Positions 35,924-35,985 of a stretch of 35,985 bases of DNA are shown here, piece after piece. A model generated the notes under the pieces. That model saw only the letters and a list, made by a program, of their open reading frames with translations, searched no databases and was not told the origin of the DNA. Source of the stretch: Cellulosimicrobium sp. CUA-896 (GTDB taxonomy: Bacteria > Actinomycetota > Actinomycetes > Actinomycetales > Cellulomonadaceae); the NCBI RefSeq assembly GCF_001942335.1, contig NZ_MKKH01000029.1:1-35985 (forward strand), given 5' to 3'. The position numbers and the translations under genes were made by a program. Position 1 is the first letter of the stretch, and every line of letters starts with the position of its first letter.

Positions 35924-35985
35924 GTGCCCAAGAAGTTCCCGCCTGAGTTCAAGCGTGACGTCGTGCGGGTCGCCCGTCGCGGGGA
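35924..35985 (+). mobile_element. Start of an IS3-family OrfA transposase, cut by window edge
   Basis: GTG 35924 after GGAAGGATG opens PKKFPPEFKRDVVRVARRG, the conserved N-terminus of IS3-group OrfA proteins, whose helix-turn-helix binds the IS ends. Only 20 codons are visible. It has the same orientation as the OrfB fragment at 27640-27870, but whether they are the same IS cannot be told from non-overlapping parts. Confidence 0.8.

Overview
The window is high-GC actinobacterial chromosome. GTG starts are frequent, third codon positions are nearly all G or C, and the gene set is typical of the Micrococcales: a two-domain LysX, an excalibur/HNH lipoprotein, a DrrAB-type exporter with a DUF4097 protein, and many TetR regulators. 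The Cellulomonas/Cellulosimicrobium/Isoptericola group is my inference; no rRNA or other marker is present to confirm it. I see no tRNA, rRNA or CRISPR array.

Layout. 1-2.8 kb: two membrane proteins (-) and an amidohydrolase (+). 3-6.1 kb: APC permease (+), HNH/excalibur lipoprotein (-), small lipoprotein (+). 6.1-9.5 kb: lysX (-). 9.75-11.6 kb: quinone oxidoreductase-like protein, lipoprotein and Rv0909-like antitoxin (+), ending at a 22-bp perfect inverted repeat shared with a convergent dicarboxylate/amino-acid symporter (-). 13.8-16.1 kb: small Cys protein (+) and a MecA_N-type penicillin-binding protein (-). 16.3-19.6 kb: MMPL exporter with its TetR regulator (-). 19.7-24.8 kb: MalY/PatB-type aminotransferase (-), then ADH-cupin and an overlapping HTH regulator-SDR-acetyltransferase set (+). 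24.8-26.5 kb: translationally coupled DedA and EamA-type transporter (-). 26.6-27.2 kb: pentapeptide-repeat-like protein (+).

From 27.3 kb the character changes. A fragment of a VirD4/TraG conjugation ATPase is joined directly to the 3' end of an IS3 transposase. It is followed by two drug-response modules that look lower in GC than their surroundings: TetR + NmrA-like reductase, and MFS exporter + divergent TetR. Each has a clear palindromic operator. A degenerate gap follows, then a regulator that joins an IS30-type HTH to a MarR/GbsR-like domain. It is divergent from a DUF4097-ABC ATPase-ABC permease operon, and TTGCA-type inverted repeats lie between them. The window ends in the first codons of an IS3 OrfA, so this segment lies between two same-orientation IS3 pieces.

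A dominant technical feature is single-base frameshifts. About a dozen otherwise intact genes continue in another frame, and in many of them restoring one base to a short G/C run repairs a full-length family member. I read these as sequencing or assembly indels rather than pseudogenes, and I give coordinates for the repaired genes. I found no system I can defend as wholly undescribed. The best candidates for attention are the chimeric regulator with its exporter cassette, the IS3-bounded segment with its conjugation-gene scar, and the HTH-SDR-acetyltransferase set.
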